NCBI GenBank assembly: GCA_937958375.1
Contig: CALGNY010000214.1
Location: 1-13,381 of the forward strand
DNA length: 13,381 nucleotides
Reading direction: 5' to 3'
Source of the DNA: an uncultured Bacillaceae bacterium
Lineage (GTDB): Bacteria; Bacillota; Bacilli; Bacillales; Alkalibacillaceae
In this document: positions 13,264 to 13,381 of the stretch, piece by piece
How positions within the stretch are numbered: position 1 is the stretch's first letter
Layout of the letters: each line of letters begins with the position of its first letter
Program-made: the position numbers and the translations under genes
Notes under the pieces: model-generated
Told to the model about the DNA's origin: nothing
Database searches by the model: none
The model's input: the letters and a program-made list of their open reading frames with translations, nothing else

Positions 13264-13381
13264 GAGGCTGAGATATAACTATTCTTTACTCAGAAGAATT
13301 CGAACGATAGCGCATTATCACCGCTACGGAAATATACTTCGCTTTTACCCATAGGGCATAAGGCGACATCTGCGATAAATC
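13264..13381. other. Non-coding tail, possible dispersed intergenic repeat cut by the window end
   Basis: The stretch begins GAGGCTGAGATATAAC, which resembles a GAGGCTGGGACATAAC-type start of intergenic repeats I recall from Staphylococcus and Bacillus genomes. It continues as GCTACGGAAATATACTTCGC and CATAGGGCATAAGGCGAC without a gene or terminator. No second copy lies in this window, so repeat status is inferred from memory only. Confidence 0.3.

Overview
The window looks like chromosome of a low-GC Gram-positive bacterium of the Bacillaceae or a near relative. The signs are strong AGGAGG-type ribosome binding sites, several TTG and GTG starts, sigma-A promoters, an S-box (SAM-I) leader on methionine genes, and gene families typical of Bacillus. 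No rRNA, tRNA, insertion sequence, phage gene or CRISPR array is visible.

Layout. Positions 1-339 hold a 21-bp tandem repeat array, then a sigma-A promoter whose start point lies on an MhqR-like operator half. Positions 340-2734 are one operon: a MarR regulator without cysteine and two VOC ring-cleaving dioxygenases, best read as an mhqR/mhqA/mhqO-like quinone detoxification unit, closed by a strong terminator. Positions 2735-3172 hold a second 21-bp array of 13 good units. An AEC-family permease (3173-4102) and a 59-residue membrane protein with a TTG start (4115-4294) follow. A bidirectional terminator separates them from the minus-strand metX-metY operon (6713 back to 4340), which turns homoserine into homocysteine and is preceded by a SAM-I riboswitch and a clear promoter. 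Divergent from it are a cupin gene (7136-7588) and a 100-residue unknown gene (7647-7949). The stop codon of the latter lies inside the first unit of a third 21-bp array (7938-8042). A bidirectional terminator then meets a minus-strand MFS transporter gene (8094-9248). The right third, all plus strand, has a zinc-ribbon protein, a DUF1648 membrane protein paired with a DUF2332 protein, a Pro/Gly-rich protein with a conserved aromatic tail behind a possible sigma-K promoter, a DUF1801 protein, and a HEAT-like protein.

Most unusual signal. Three intergenic tandem arrays with different sequences obey one rule: a period of exactly 21 bp (two helical turns), made of about 12 conserved bases plus about 9 variable bases drawn mostly from a small set. 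All three sit at transcription-unit boundaries. This reads as a shared intergenic element class with an unknown job, not as coding sequence or CRISPR.

Several starts were chosen by ribosome binding site: metY at GTG 5653, the cupin at ATG 7136, the DUF1801 gene at GTG 12204 and the HEAT-like gene at TTG 12688. All functional names rest on motif recognition by eye; no database search was run.
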